From NCBI GenBank assembly GCA_965220825.1, contig OZ244839.1, positions 1,116,001 to 1,180,000 on the forward strand: DNA of 64,000 bases. The letters are read 5' to 3'. Below the pieces are notes generated by a model. It was given only the letters and a program-made list of their open reading frames with translations. It searched no databases and had not been told where the DNA came from. How positions within the stretch are numbered: position 1 is the first letter of the stretch; the number at the start of each line of letters is the position of its first letter. A program made the translations under genes and the position numbers. Source of the stretch: G965220825 sp965220825 (GTDB taxonomy: Bacteria; Pseudomonadota; Alphaproteobacteria; UBA828). This document shows, piece after piece, positions 45,416 to 54,687 of the stretch.

Positions 45416-45829
45416 TTACGACGCGGCCGACCCGCCCGTGGCCTCTTCGCCGGCGTACTTCCAATAGGTGTCCTTCTTGACCACCTTGCCGTCGGCGTCG
45501 AGCTCCCACAGGTCGCAGCCGAGCCAGTCGAGACGGTTACCGTCGACCTCGGTTCCGCTGACGGTCCATTCGGAACAGCCCCGGTTGCCCCCGACCCAGT
45601 GGCTGTGAATCTCCCACGCCATGTCCGGGATCGTGCGAAAGCGCCGTTGGATCATGGCGCGAATGGATTCCTTTCCCACATAGCGCCCGCCTTCCGGCGG
45701 CACGCCGCGCGAGACCAGCCAGTGCGCATCCTCGGTGAAGTGCTTGAGGATGCCCTCCACATCGTGCCGGTTGAAGGCCTCGCAGACCTCGGTGATGACC
45801 GCAAGATTGCGGCGCTCGCTCTCGTTCAT
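45416..45829 (-). CDS. SnoaL/NTF2-like protein
   Basis: A 137-residue protein with the cone-shaped NTF2-like fold predicted from FNRHDVEGILKHFTEDAHWLVS, RRFRTIPDMAWEIHS and WTVSGTEVDG. The ATG at 45829 has GGGAG upstream; a Met four codons earlier is also in frame. Family members are isomerases, hydrolases or ligand-binding proteins, and without catalytic clues I cannot assign activity. It is convergent with the glycosyltransferase. Confidence 0.75.
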   Translation of the reverse strand: MNESERRNLAVITEVCEAFNRHDVEGILKHFTEDAHWLVSRGVPPEGGRYVGKESIRAMIQRRFRTIPDMAWEIHSHWVGGNRGCSEWTVSGTEVDGNRLDWLGCDLWELDADGKVVKKDTYWKYAGEEATGGSAAS

Positions 45830-45982
45830 CTCCACTCCCATGTTCTCGGATGCCGGAAGGCGACCACACCTTACTACCACGCTTCGCCCGGCCCCGGCAG
45901 CGCACCTGCCCGGCGGTACGGACGCCGTTTGCAACCGCTTCCGCCCGCCGCCACCATAGGGCGGCATAGGAAGGAGGCCGGA

Positions 45983-46066
45983 ATGAATGCGGACGCCGCC
46001 GCGCGCGCCCGGATCGGCGGCGATGCCGGTGCCGACGGACGGCCCGCTCGAGGACGGCCGGCGTGA
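45983..46066 (+). CDS. Putative 27-residue leader peptide before hldD
   Basis: An ATG with a very strong AAGGAGG site 7 bp upstream opens a 27-codon frame rich in Ala, Arg and Gly (MNADAAARARIGGDAGADGR...). Its TGA overlaps the hldD GTG (GTGA). hldD itself has no visible ribosome site and no in-frame start further up, so ribosomes ending the small frame could re-initiate at hldD. It may serve only for coupling. The peptide has no recognisable domain. Confidence 0.45.
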   Translation: MNADAAARARIGGDAGADGRPARGRPA

Positions 46067-47049
46067 TCGTCGTCACGGGCGGAGCGGGGTTCATCGGGTC
46101 GAATCTGCTTGCCGCACTGGAGGAGCGGGGAGACGGGCCGCTCGCAATCTCCGACATGCCCGGTGCGGGAGACGACGGGAAGACGATCGCGAAGCGCAAG
46201 CTCCAGGCCGTGGTGGAGCCGGCGGCATTGCTGCCGTGGCTTAAGGACCATGGGCGCGATCTGCGGGCGGTGTTCCATCTCGGCGCGACCTCCTCCACCA
46301 TGGTGACGGACGCGGGCCTCTTCGCGGAGAACAACTATCGCGCGAGCCTCGCACTCTGGCGCTGGTGCGCAGCGAACGAGGTGCCGCTGATCTACGCCTC
46401 CTCGGCGGCGACCTATGGAGACGGCAGCCTCGGATTCGACGACGACGGCGGCGCAGACGCGCTGGCTCGGCTGCGGCCGCTCAACCCCTACGGCCGGAGC
46501 AAGCACCTCTTCGACCGCCGCGTCGCCCATATGATCGCCCGCGGCGCGCCGCGGCCGCCCCAATGGGCCGGACTCAAATTCTTCAACGTCTACGGCCCCA
46601 ACGAGTACCACAAGGAGAACCAGCGGAGCGTGGTCGCGACGATCTATCCCGACGCCGCCGCCGGACGCGCCGTCCGACTCTTCAAGTCCCACCGCCCGGA
46701 CTATGCGGATGGCGGCCAGATGCGCGACTTCGTCTGGGTGGAAGATTGCGTGGCCGTGATGCTCTGGCTGCTGGACAACCCCGGTATCAGCGGCCTGTTC
46801 AACGTGGGCACCGGCACGGCGCGAAGCTTCGCCGACTTGGCACAAGCGGTGTTCGCCGCCCTCGAACAACCGCCCCGCATCGCGTATGTCGGGATGCCCG
46901 AGGCGATTCGCGAACGCTACCAGTACTTCACGCAGGCACGCATGGAGCGCCTTCGCGCCGCCGGATACCGGACGCCCTTCACGAGCGTGGAGGAGGGCGT
47001 TACACGCTATGTTCGCGACTATCTGAGCCAGGCGGATCCCTACCGGTGA
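46063..47049 (+). CDS. hldD: ADP-L-glycero-D-manno-heptose-6-epimerase
   Basis: Inverts C6 of ADP-heptose for the LPS inner core. The 328-residue SDR enzyme has the NAD loop VTGGAGFIGSNLL at the N-terminus, the catalytic Tyr-Lys motif YGRSKHLFD, and typical blocks FFNVYGPNEYHK and RDFVWVEDCV. The GTG start is fixed by the motif. It overlaps a small leader frame and is followed by lgt after 7 bp. Confidence 0.9.
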   Translation: MIVVTGGAGFIGSNLLAALEERGDGPLAISDMPGAGDDGKTIAKRKLQAVVEPAALLPWLKDHGRDLRAVFHLGATSSTMVTDAGLFAENNYRASLALWRWCAANEVPLIYASSAATYGDGSLGFDDDGGADALARLRPLNPYGRSKHLFDRRVAHMIARGAPRPPQWAGLKFFNVYGPNEYHKENQRSVVATIYPDAAAGRAVRLFKSHRPDYADGGQMRDFVWVEDCVAVMLWLLDNPGISGLFNVGTGTARSFADLAQAVFAALEQPPRIAYVGMPEAIRERYQYFTQARMERLRAAGYRTPFTSVEEGVTRYVRDYLSQADPYR

Positions 47050-47056
47050 CCCCTCC

Positions 47057-47866
47057 ATGACCCTCGCCCTCGCCTTCCCCGCCATCGACCCGGTGGCCGT
47101 CGAGATCGGCCCCGTGAGCGTGCGTTGGTATGCCCTCGCCTATGTGGTCGGCCTGCTCGCCGGCTGGCAATATGTGCGCCATCTCGCCCGGGGGCGGATC
47201 GAGGGGCTTACCGTCCGCCATGCCGACGACCTGCTGGTCTGGTGCACGATCGGCGTCGTGGTGGGGGGCAGGCTCGGCTATGTGCTGTTCTACCAGCCGG
47301 AACATTTCTTCCGGAACCCGGGCGAAATCCCCATCATCTGGCAAGGCGGCATGTCGTTCCACGGCGGGTTGCTGGGGGTGCTGGCGGCTTGTGCGCTGTT
47401 CGCACGTGCGAAGCGCGTCAGCCTATTCTCGGTGGGCGATGCAATCTGCGCGGCGGCGCCCATCGGGCTCTTCTTCGGGCGTTGCGCGAACTTCGTGAAC
47501 GGCGAACTCTACGGGCGGACCACCGACTCTTCATGGGGCATGGTCTTCCCCGGCGGCGGCCCCCTGCCCCGGCACCCGAGCCAGCTCTACGAAGCCGCGC
47601 TCGAAGGCCTTCTTCTCTTCGCCGTCCTCGCCTCGGCGATCCATCTTACGCGGCTTCTGAAGCATCCCGGTGCGGTGGCGGGGCTTTTCTTCGCGGGCTA
47701 CGGGGCGGCACGGATCGTCGGCGAACTCTTCCGCGAGCCGGATGCGTTCTTGGGCTTTATCGTCTCCGGCCTCACCATGGGGCAGCTTCTCTCGATTCCC
47801 ATGCTGGCGCTCGGCGCGTGGCTTATCCTGCGCGCCCGGCTCCCCTGGCGGGCCGGCAGACCGTGA
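47057..47866 (+). CDS. lgt: Prolipoprotein diacylglyceryl transferase
   Basis: A 269-residue inner-membrane enzyme that adds diacylglycerol to the lipobox cysteine of prolipoproteins such as Pal. The signature GLFFGRCANFVNGELYGRTT and the HPSQLYEA motif are both present, with hydrophobic helices around them. Its TGA overlaps the next gene's start, forming an lgt - methyltransferase - pgeF operon often seen in Alphaproteobacteria. Confidence 0.96.
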   Translation: MTLALAFPAIDPVAVEIGPVSVRWYALAYVVGLLAGWQYVRHLARGRIEGLTVRHADDLLVWCTIGVVVGGRLGYVLFYQPEHFFRNPGEIPIIWQGGMSFHGGLLGVLAACALFARAKRVSLFSVGDAICAAAPIGLFFGRCANFVNGELYGRTTDSSWGMVFPGGGPLPRHPSQLYEAALEGLLLFAVLASAIHLTRLLKHPGAVAGLFFAGYGAARIVGELFREPDAFLGFIVSGLTMGQLLSIPMLALGAWLILRARLPWRAGRP

Positions 47867-48942
47867 ACGCCCTCGAGGCCGAAATCCGTGCCCATATCCG
47901 GCGCAGAGGCCCCATGCGCATCGATCGCTACATGTCGCTCTGCCTCGCCCACCCTCGATATGGCTATTACCGCCGCGGAACGCCCATCGGAAAGACGGGT
48001 GACTTCATTACCGCGCCGGAGGTCAGCCAGATGTTCGGCGAGCTGATCGGCCTCTGGTGTGCCGCTGTGTGGGAGCGGATGGGGCGGCCCGCGCCGGCGA
48101 TCCTCGTCGAACTGGGGCCGGGGCGCGGCACGCTGATGGCGGACGCGCTGCGCGCCGCGCGCGCCGTGCCGGCATTCTGCCGTGCGGTCTCCCTGCACCT
48201 CGTGGAGACGAACGAGACGCTCCGCCGCGCCCAGCGCACGGCCCTCGACGGCGCGGCGCCCGCCTGGCACGACGGCCTGGAAACCGTGCCGCGCGGCCCG
48301 CTTTTGGCCATTGCCAACGAGTTTCTCGATGCGCTGCCGATCCGTCAGTTCCAGCGCGCCGAATCGGGCTGGCGCGAGCGGGTGGTGACCGTGGATGAAG
48401 GGGGCGGCGCGCTCCGCTTCGGCCTCGCGGCGGACGCAAGTGCTGCGTCCGGGGACCTGGGGGACCTGCCCCTCGGCACCATCGTCGAGCGCTCGCCCGC
48501 GCGGGAAGCAGTCGCCGCCCTGCTCGCCGAGCGGGTGCGCTGCAGCGGCGGCGCGGCGCTGATCGTGGACTACGGCCCGGCGCGCCCGGGCGCGGGCGAC
48601 ACGCTCCAGGCGGTCCGGCGACACCGCTTCCACGACGTGCTGCGGGAGCCGGGCGACGCGGACCTTACGGCCCACCTGGATTTCGCCGCCCTTGCCCGCG
48701 CGGCCCGCCGGGCCGGGGCGGAGGCTCACGGCCCGGTCGCCCAGCGGTGCTTCCTTCGGGCGCTCGGCATCGACGCACGCGCCGCGCGCCTGCGGCGGAA
48801 TCCTGATCGGGCGGCGGAGGTCGAGGCGCAGCGCCGCCGGCTCACCGCACCGGACGAGATGGGAACGCTCTTCAAGGCCTTCGCCATCGCCGATCCGGCC
48901 CTGGGGCCGCCGCCGGGCTTCGAGCGGGCGCATCATGGCTGA
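47863..48942 (+). CDS. SAM-dependent methyltransferase, MidA/NDUFAF7 family
   Basis: A 359-residue protein of the DUF185/NDUFAF7 family, whose mitochondrial relative methylates an arginine of complex I subunit NDUFS2. Landmarks are MRIDRYMSLCLAHPRYGYY, GDFITAPEVSQMFGEL, the SAM loop LVELGPGRGTLMAD and the IANEFLDALPIRQF block. The GTG at 47863 overlaps the lgt stop (GTGA), and its own end overlaps pgeF by 8 bp. A role in respiratory complex I assembly is inferred from the family. Confidence 0.9.
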   Translation: MNALEAEIRAHIRRRGPMRIDRYMSLCLAHPRYGYYRRGTPIGKTGDFITAPEVSQMFGELIGLWCAAVWERMGRPAPAILVELGPGRGTLMADALRAARAVPAFCRAVSLHLVETNETLRRAQRTALDGAAPAWHDGLETVPRGPLLAIANEFLDALPIRQFQRAESGWRERVVTVDEGGGALRFGLAADASAASGDLGDLPLGTIVERSPAREAVAALLAERVRCSGGAALIVDYGPARPGAGDTLQAVRRHRFHDVLREPGDADLTAHLDFAALARAARRAGAEAHGPVAQRCFLRALGIDARAARLRRNPDRAAEVEAQRRRLTAPDEMGTLFKAFAIADPALGPPPGFERAHHG

Positions 48943-49714
48943 TCCCATTCGCCACAGCCTGCTGGCGGACGGAAGCGGGCGGGTCCGCCATGGCTTCTTC
49001 GGGCGCGAGGGCGGCGTGAGCGGCGGACTCTACCGCTCGCTCAACTGCGGCTATGGCTCGAGTGACGACGTTGGGGCGGTGCGGGAGAACCGAGCCCTGG
49101 CCACGGAGGCGGCCTGTGGACTCCCGCCTTCCTCCCTCTGCAGCGCCTATCAGGTCCACAGCGCGAAGGCGCTCGTGGTGACCGAACCCTGGGAGCGGCC
49201 CGCACCGCGCATCGACGCCATGGCGACGGCACGGCCCGGGATCGCGCTCGCGATTCTCACGGCCGACTGCGCGCCCGTCTTGCTCGCGGACGCGGAAGGC
49301 GGCGTGATCGGCGCCGCCCATGCGGGCTGGCGCGGCGCACTCGGGGGCGTCCTGGAGGCGGTGGTGAAGACCATGACGGGCCTCGGCGCGCGCCCACCCC
49401 GGATCCGGGCCGTGATCGGACCCTGCATCGGCGCGGCGTCCTACGAGGTGGGCCCGGCATTCCCCGCGCCCTTCCTGGCCCGCGCGCCCCGGGACGAGGA
49501 CCTCTTCCAGCCCCGGGGCGAGGACGGCCGCTTCCTCTTTGATCTTGCGGGCTATGTGGTGCGCCGGCTCGAAGCGTGCGGCGTTCGCGATGTCGGGCAG
49601 GTGGGCGGCGACACCTGCACCGAAGACGCGCGCTTCTTCAGCTACCGCCGCAGCCTGCAACGCGGCGAGCCCGACTACGGTCGCAACATCGCGATCATGG
49701 CCCTCGGAGCCTGA
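48935..49714 (+). CDS. pgeF: Peptidoglycan editing factor PgeF (YfiH family)
   Basis: A 259-residue laccase-domain protein. Zinc-site residues lie in YQVHSAK, LTADCAPVLL and AAHAGWRGALGG, and the C-terminal GGDTCTEDARFFSYRR block is typical. The family was first called polyphenol oxidase; members edit wrongly built peptidoglycan precursors or act as purine nucleoside enzymes. The ATG overlaps the preceding gene by 8 bp. Confidence 0.9.
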   Translation: MADPIRHSLLADGSGRVRHGFFGREGGVSGGLYRSLNCGYGSSDDVGAVRENRALATEAACGLPPSSLCSAYQVHSAKALVVTEPWERPAPRIDAMATARPGIALAILTADCAPVLLADAEGGVIGAAHAGWRGALGGVLEAVVKTMTGLGARPPRIRAVIGPCIGAASYEVGPAFPAPFLARAPRDEDLFQPRGEDGRFLFDLAGYVVRRLEACGVRDVGQVGGDTCTEDARFFSYRRSLQRGEPDYGRNIAIMALGA

Positions 49715-49715
49715 C

Positions 49716-49784
49716 ATGCCCTACGCCATCGTCTTCGCCGTCCTGCTGATCGTAGGCCTCATGGCAAGCTGCGTCCTGGCGTAG
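49716..49784 (+). CDS. Putative 22-residue membrane micropeptide
   Basis: ATG 1 bp after the pgeF stop, with a GGAG site 7 bp upstream, opens MPYAIVFAVLLIVGLMASCV plus two residues. It would make one short hydrophobic helix with a lipobox-like LMASC. The good ribosome site and operon position suggest it may be translated, but a chance frame of this length is common. No family is recognised. Confidence 0.35.
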   Translation: MPYAIVFAVLLIVGLMASCVLA

Positions 49785-49854
49785 GAGACGGGTAACGAAG
49801 GGTATCCCAACGACCGGCTCACAGCGCGATCGAACGAACGCATGGAGGCAACTG

Positions 49855-50067
49855 GTGGAGACACGCCTGATCGACCCGATCATCGCTGAAGTGAGGGCCG
49901 TGCGTGACTCGCATGCCGCCAGGCTCGGTTATGACGTGGCGGCCATCTTCCGGGACATCCGGGCGATGCAGGTAGCGTCCGGGCGAGAGTATGTCCGCCT
50001 TCCCGCGCGCCCGGCCGCGGCTCCCGCTGGATCGTCGGCAGATTCCAGCCGAAACCCCCGGCGCTGA
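49855..50067 (+). CDS. Small conserved-type protein of unknown function
   Basis: A 70-residue frame starting at GTG 49855 after a GGAGG site. The first 50 residues, with DPIIAEVRAVRDSHAARLGYDVAAIFRDIRAMQ shortened here to its key features (DPI..EVR..R, YD..AIF.DI), look like small proteins often found in bacteria of many phyla beside antitoxin-type genes. The last 20 residues are Ala/Pro-rich and may be non-homologous. No partner gene is adjacent. The 350 bp up to prs hold the palindrome copy C and a candidate promoter. Confidence 0.55.
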   Translation: METRLIDPIIAEVRAVRDSHAARLGYDVAAIFRDIRAMQVASGREYVRLPARPAAAPAGSSADSSRNPRR

Positions 50068-50178
50068 TCGCAACCAGTCGCCGCCGGCTCGACGTAGCCG
50101 CCCTTTTCGGTACGCGGGTCGGTCGCGCAGCAATGGGGCACCTCCCGGCGGCGGCGGGCCTCTGCGGCTCTTTTTTTC

Positions 50179-50252
50179 GGTGCGCGGGTCTCCAGGCCCG
50201 CTTTTTTCTCTGTGTGAAAACAAAAACTTGTGGGCCTGGAGGAACGCTCACC
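50179..50252. repeat. Large palindrome, copy C (one arm decayed)
   Basis: Left arm 50179-50201 matches the core of the other copies (GCGGGTCTCCAGGCCCGC); right arm 50230-50252 pairs with it at 18 of 23 positions. Loop of 28 nt with the same T-rich then A-rich order as copy A. A run of seven T lies just left of it. Changes in the right arm are not compensated in the left, so selection on base pairing seems relaxed here. It stands between the 70-residue gene and prs. Confidence 0.88.
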
Positions 50253-50303
50253 AGAAGCGCAACGATGGGATTTTTGCCGACGGGGCCGAAGTGGGACGGA
50301 TCG

Positions 50304-50332
50304 TTTACAGTGTTCGAACGGCTTGATACAGT
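50304..50332 (+). promoter_or_regulatory. Candidate sigma-70 promoter for prs
   Basis: TTTACA (50304-50309), a 17-bp spacer and TACAGT (50327-50332) match the consensus in five and four positions. It lies 85 bp ahead of the prs ATG and 52 bp after palindrome copy C. The rest of 50068-50417 has no gene. Confidence 0.4.
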
Positions 50333-50417
50333 CCGCCACGCTGAATACCCGGTGGAACCGGGGAGAGGGGGTATCCGGGCGCCGCGGCCCCCCGGCGCGC
50401 TCTGAGGAACATCACCG

Positions 50418-51350
<933 letters not shown>

Positions 51351-51377
51351 CCGACAGACATCCCGAGGACCGGAATC

Positions 51378-52064
51378 ATGAGCGAATTCTCCACCATTGC
51401 AGCGGCGCCCCGCGCGCCACGGGGCAAAGGCGGCGCCCGTGCGCTGAGGCGCGAAGGGCGCTTGCCGGCCATTGTCTATGGCGGCGACGGCGAGCCGGTG
51501 CCCATCTCCCTCGACCACGCGACCCTCGGGCGCGAGACGGAACAGGCGGGCTTCTTCACCCGGCTTTACGATCTCGAGATCGACGGCAAGACGATCCGCG
51601 TATTGCCGCGTGACGTCCAGGTGGACCCGGTCACCGACAGGCCCATCCATGTGGACTTCGTCCGCTATGTGAAGGGCGCGAAGCTCGCGATCTCGGTGGC
51701 GGTGCGTTTCGAGAACCAGGAGGAATGCGAGGGCTTGAAGCGGGGCGGAGTCCTCAACGTCGTGCGGCATGAGGTGGAACTCCTCTGCCCCTTCGAGGCC
51801 ATCCCGGAATTCATCTCGGCGGACATTTCCGAACTTCAGATCGGCGACAGCGTCCATATCAGCGCGGTGCCGCTCCCGGAGGGCGTGACGCCCACCATTA
51901 CGGACCGGGACTTCACCATCGCCACCATCGCGGCACCCACGGTGATCGTGGAGCCGGAGGAAGAGGAAGCCGAAGAAGAAGAGGACGCCGAAGCGGCCGA
52001 AGGGGAGGAGGCCGCCGACGACGAATCGGAGTCCGCGGCCCAGGGGCAGGACAGCGACACTTAG
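51378..52064 (+). CDS. rplY: Ribosomal protein bL25, CTC/TL5 form
   Basis: A 228-residue two-domain bL25: N-terminal 5S rRNA-binding domain (RGKGGARALRREGRLPAIVYGG; VLPRDVQVDPVTDRPIHVDF), a beta-rich C-terminal TL5 domain, then a long acidic tail of Glu and Asp from about residue 193. GAGGA precedes the ATG. Placed before pth, as in most proteobacteria. The acidic tail is common in this form but of unclear use. Confidence 0.95.
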   Translation: MSEFSTIAAAPRAPRGKGGARALRREGRLPAIVYGGDGEPVPISLDHATLGRETEQAGFFTRLYDLEIDGKTIRVLPRDVQVDPVTDRPIHVDFVRYVKGAKLAISVAVRFENQEECEGLKRGGVLNVVRHEVELLCPFEAIPEFISADISELQIGDSVHISAVPLPEGVTPTITDRDFTIATIAAPTVIVEPEEEEAEEEEDAEAAEGEEAADDESESAAQGQDSDT

Positions 52065-52101
52065 AGAGGTTCTCCTTCGGCTCGCAGGCCGCGAGCGCGG
52101 G

Positions 52102-52749
52102 ATGGGCGCTCCGGCCAGCCTGATCGTTGGGCTCGGCAACCCCGGTGCGGACGCCGCCGGCAACCGCCACAATGTGGGTTTCATGGCGCTCGACGCCATT
52201 GCGGCGCGCTTCGGCTTCCGCGCTTTCCGGCCCCGCAGCCGCTTTCACGGCCGTATCGCCGAGGGCCGTGTGGGCGAGACGGAAACCCTCGCGCTGAAAC
52301 CCGACACCTACATGAACGAATCGGGCCGCGCCGTGGGAGCCGCGATGCGGTTCTACCGCCTCGATCCCGCCGCCGTGGTGGTCCTCCACGACGAAATCGA
52401 TCTCGCCGCGGGCAAGATTCGTGCGCGGTGCGGCGGCGGCATTGCGGGCCATAACGGGCTCCGCAGCGTGCGCGCCCATATCGGCGCGGACTTTTGGCGG
52501 GTACGGATCGGCGTCGGCCATCCGGGTGACAAGGACCGGGTGCAGGGCCATGTCCTCACCGATTTTTCGAAGGCGGACGCCGCGTGGCTGCCCAAGGCGC
52601 TGGACGCAATCGCCGAGGCGCTCCCGCTGCTGCTGGCCGGGGACGACAGCGCCTTCATGAGCCGGGTCGCGCTGCTCGCCCAACCGCCCCGGCCCGAGCC
52701 GCCCGGCGCCCCTGCACGAGCGGCGGGACCGCCTCCCGATGGGGTTTAG
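52102..52749 (+). CDS. pth: Peptidyl-tRNA hydrolase
   Basis: Releases peptides from dropped peptidyl-tRNA. The 215-residue product has the N-terminal VGLGNPGADAAGNRHNVGFMALD with the catalytic His, the KPDTYMNESGRAV segment, LHDEIDLAAGKIR and GGIAGHNGLRS. A Pro/Ala-rich tail follows the normal end. The last 11 bp overlap ychF. The start has no clear ribosome site, and the family N-terminus supports this ATG. Confidence 0.96.
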   Translation: MGAPASLIVGLGNPGADAAGNRHNVGFMALDAIAARFGFRAFRPRSRFHGRIAEGRVGETETLALKPDTYMNESGRAVGAAMRFYRLDPAAVVVLHDEIDLAAGKIRARCGGGIAGHNGLRSVRAHIGADFWRVRIGVGHPGDKDRVQGHVLTDFSKADAAWLPKALDAIAEALPLLLAGDDSAFMSRVALLAQPPRPEPPGAPARAAGPPPDGV

Positions 52750-53845
52750 ATGCGGCATCGTGGGCCTGCCCAATGTGGGCAAGTCCACGCTCTTCAACGC
52801 GCTTGCAGGCGCTGCGCAGGCGGAGGTCGGCAACTATCCCTTCTGCACGGTGGAGCCCAATGCGGCGCGGGTTCCCGTTCCCGATCCCGCCCTCGGCGAC
52901 GTGGCGCGAATCGCGGGCTCGAAGACGACCGTGCCGACGGTGCTGGAGGTAATGGACATCGCCGGACTCGTCGCGGGCGCGTCCACCGGCGAAGGGCTCG
53001 GCAACCGCTTCCTCGGCCATGTGCGGGAGGTGGACGCCCTCCTCCACATGGTGCGCTGCTTCGACGACGAGCGAATCGCCCATGTCGCCGGCCCCGTGCG
53101 CCCGATCGACGACATCGAGACCGTCGAAACCGAGCTCATGCTCGCCGACATGGAGAGCCTGGAGCGTCAGCGCGACGGCGCGATCAAGCGCGCACGCGGC
53201 GGCGACAAGGAGGCGAAGGCCCGTATCGGAACCATCGACGCGTGCCTCGCCCAGCTCGCGGACGGGCGGCCGCTACGCGAGATGAGCCGGGGAGAGAACG
53301 GCCCGGTGCAGGAGGGCCTCGCGCGGCTCGGCCTGGTCAGCGCGAAGCCCGTGCTCTACGTCTGCAATGTGGACGAAGCCGGCGCCGCATCCGGCAATGC
53401 GGAGAGCGCAGCCGTCGCCGCACACGCCGCCCGCGGCGGCGCAGGCCACGTGACGATCTCCGCCGCCATCGAGGCGGAGATCGCGAGCATGGAGGACGCG
53501 GCGGAGAAGGCGGCGTTTCTGGAGGCGCTCGGCCTCGACCAGCCCGGCCTGGACCGGGTGATCCATGCGGGCCACCGGCTGCTGGGGCTCATCCGCTTCA
53601 TCACCGCGGGCCCGGACGAGGCGCGCGCCTGGACGGTGCCCGCGGGCAGCAAGGCGGTGGAGGCGGCAGGCCGCATCCATACGGACTTCGCCCGGGGCTT
53701 CATCTGCGCCGAAACCGTGCCCGTCGGCGAGTTCGTCGCCTTGGGGGGCGAACAGGGGGCACGCAACGCCGGCCGCCTGCGCCAGGAAGGCCGCGATTAC
53801 GTGCTACAGGACGGCGACGTGATCCGCTTCCGCTTCAATGTGTAG
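52739..53845 (+). CDS. ychF: Redox-regulated ATPase YchF (Obg-related)
   Basis: A 368-residue P-loop protein: G1 GLPNVGKSTLFNAL, G3 DIAGLVAGASTGEGLGN, and the specificity motif NVDE (CNVDEAG) instead of NKxD, which is known to favour ATP over GTP. The TGS domain is at the C-terminus (TDFARGFICAETV ... LQDGDVIRFRFNV). It overlaps pth by 11 bp, the classic pth-ychF pair. YchF is linked to oxidative-stress and translation control. Confidence 0.97.
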   Translation: MGFRCGIVGLPNVGKSTLFNALAGAAQAEVGNYPFCTVEPNAARVPVPDPALGDVARIAGSKTTVPTVLEVMDIAGLVAGASTGEGLGNRFLGHVREVDALLHMVRCFDDERIAHVAGPVRPIDDIETVETELMLADMESLERQRDGAIKRARGGDKEAKARIGTIDACLAQLADGRPLREMSRGENGPVQEGLARLGLVSAKPVLYVCNVDEAGAASGNAESAAVAAHAARGGAGHVTISAAIEAEIASMEDAAEKAAFLEALGLDQPGLDRVIHAGHRLLGLIRFITAGPDEARAWTVPAGSKAVEAAGRIHTDFARGFICAETVPVGEFVALGGEQGARNAGRLRQEGRDYVLQDGDVIRFRFNV

Positions 53846-53915
53846 CGTCGCCGGAGAGGCCGAGATGGGGAGTGTGGCGCAACCTCCGGCCTATCTGCTA
53901 TGTGAAGGGCGCAAG

Positions 53916-53943
53916 CACGAAACACAAGACACGAAACACAAGA
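53916..53943 (+). repeat. Perfect 14-bp tandem duplication in leader
   Basis: CACGAAACACAAGA occurs twice in direct succession, ending just before the AGAGAGG ribosome site of the dienelactone hydrolase gene. The A-rich leader stands out against the GC-rich surroundings. It might be an operator, an unstructured translation-enhancing leader, or simple slippage. Confidence 0.9.
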
Positions 53944-53955
53944 GAGGTGATCGCA

Positions 53956-54624
53956 ATGGGAGGTATTGTTCAGTTTACGGCGGATGACGGCCACGTGCTT
54001 GACGCCTACCGCGCCGCGCCGGAAGGGGAGCCGCGCGCCGCGGTGGTGATCGCTCAAGAAATTTTCGGCGTAAACGACCATATCAGATCGGTATGCGACG
54101 GCTTCGCCGCAGAGGGTTATCTGACGGTGGCGCCCGCGCTCTTCGACCGCAAGGAGAAGGACCTCGAACTCGACTACACCGCCGAGACGGTCGAGCGCGG
54201 CCGGGCGCTGAAGGCGGACATCGGCTGGGAGGGGCCGGTGCTCGACATCAAGGCCGCGGTGGACGCGCTGGAAGGCGCGGCGAAGATCGCCGTGGTGGGC
54301 TATTGCTGGGGCGGCACCCTCGCTTGGCTCGCCGCCTGCCGGCTCCCCCTCGATGCGGCCGTCGGCTATTACGGCGGCCAGATCATCCAGTTCGTGGGCG
54401 AGGCGCCCGCCTGCCCCACCATGCTCCATTTCGGCACGGAGGACGCAGGCATTCCCATGGCGGATGTGGACGAGATCAAGGCGACCCACCCCGATGTCGC
54501 CGTCCACGTCTATCAGGGCGCGGGCCATGGATTCAACTGTGACCGGCGCGCCGACTACCACCCGGACGCGGCCAAGCTTGCGCGAGACCGCACACTCTCC
54601 CAGTTGGGGCGCCATGTCGGCTAG
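53956..54624 (+). CDS. Dienelactone hydrolase family protein
   Basis: A 222-residue alpha/beta hydrolase with Cys as nucleophile: GYCWGGTLAW around the nucleophile, the AQEIFGVNDHIRS block with the Glu that activates it, and GAGHGFNC for the catalytic His. The length is normal. The ATG follows AGAGAGG by 8 bp. Family members cleave dienelactone in chloroaromatic breakdown or act on other esters. No catechol pathway genes are nearby, so the substrate is open. Confidence 0.9.
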   Translation: MGGIVQFTADDGHVLDAYRAAPEGEPRAAVVIAQEIFGVNDHIRSVCDGFAAEGYLTVAPALFDRKEKDLELDYTAETVERGRALKADIGWEGPVLDIKAAVDALEGAAKIAVVGYCWGGTLAWLAACRLPLDAAVGYYGGQIIQFVGEAPACPTMLHFGTEDAGIPMADVDEIKATHPDVAVHVYQGAGHGFNCDRRADYHPDAAKLARDRTLSQLGRHVG

Positions 54625-54687
54625 CCGCGCGGTTCGCGCAATGCCGGAGACGCTCCGGCGTGGCGGACGGGACGCGGCGCGGCCGTC

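Noticed and set aside
52750..53955. Long + frame running through ychF into the dienelactone hydrolase
   Set aside because: The upstream part is an Arg-rich shadow of ychF in another frame. The hydrolase has its own ATG and ribosome site at 53956.
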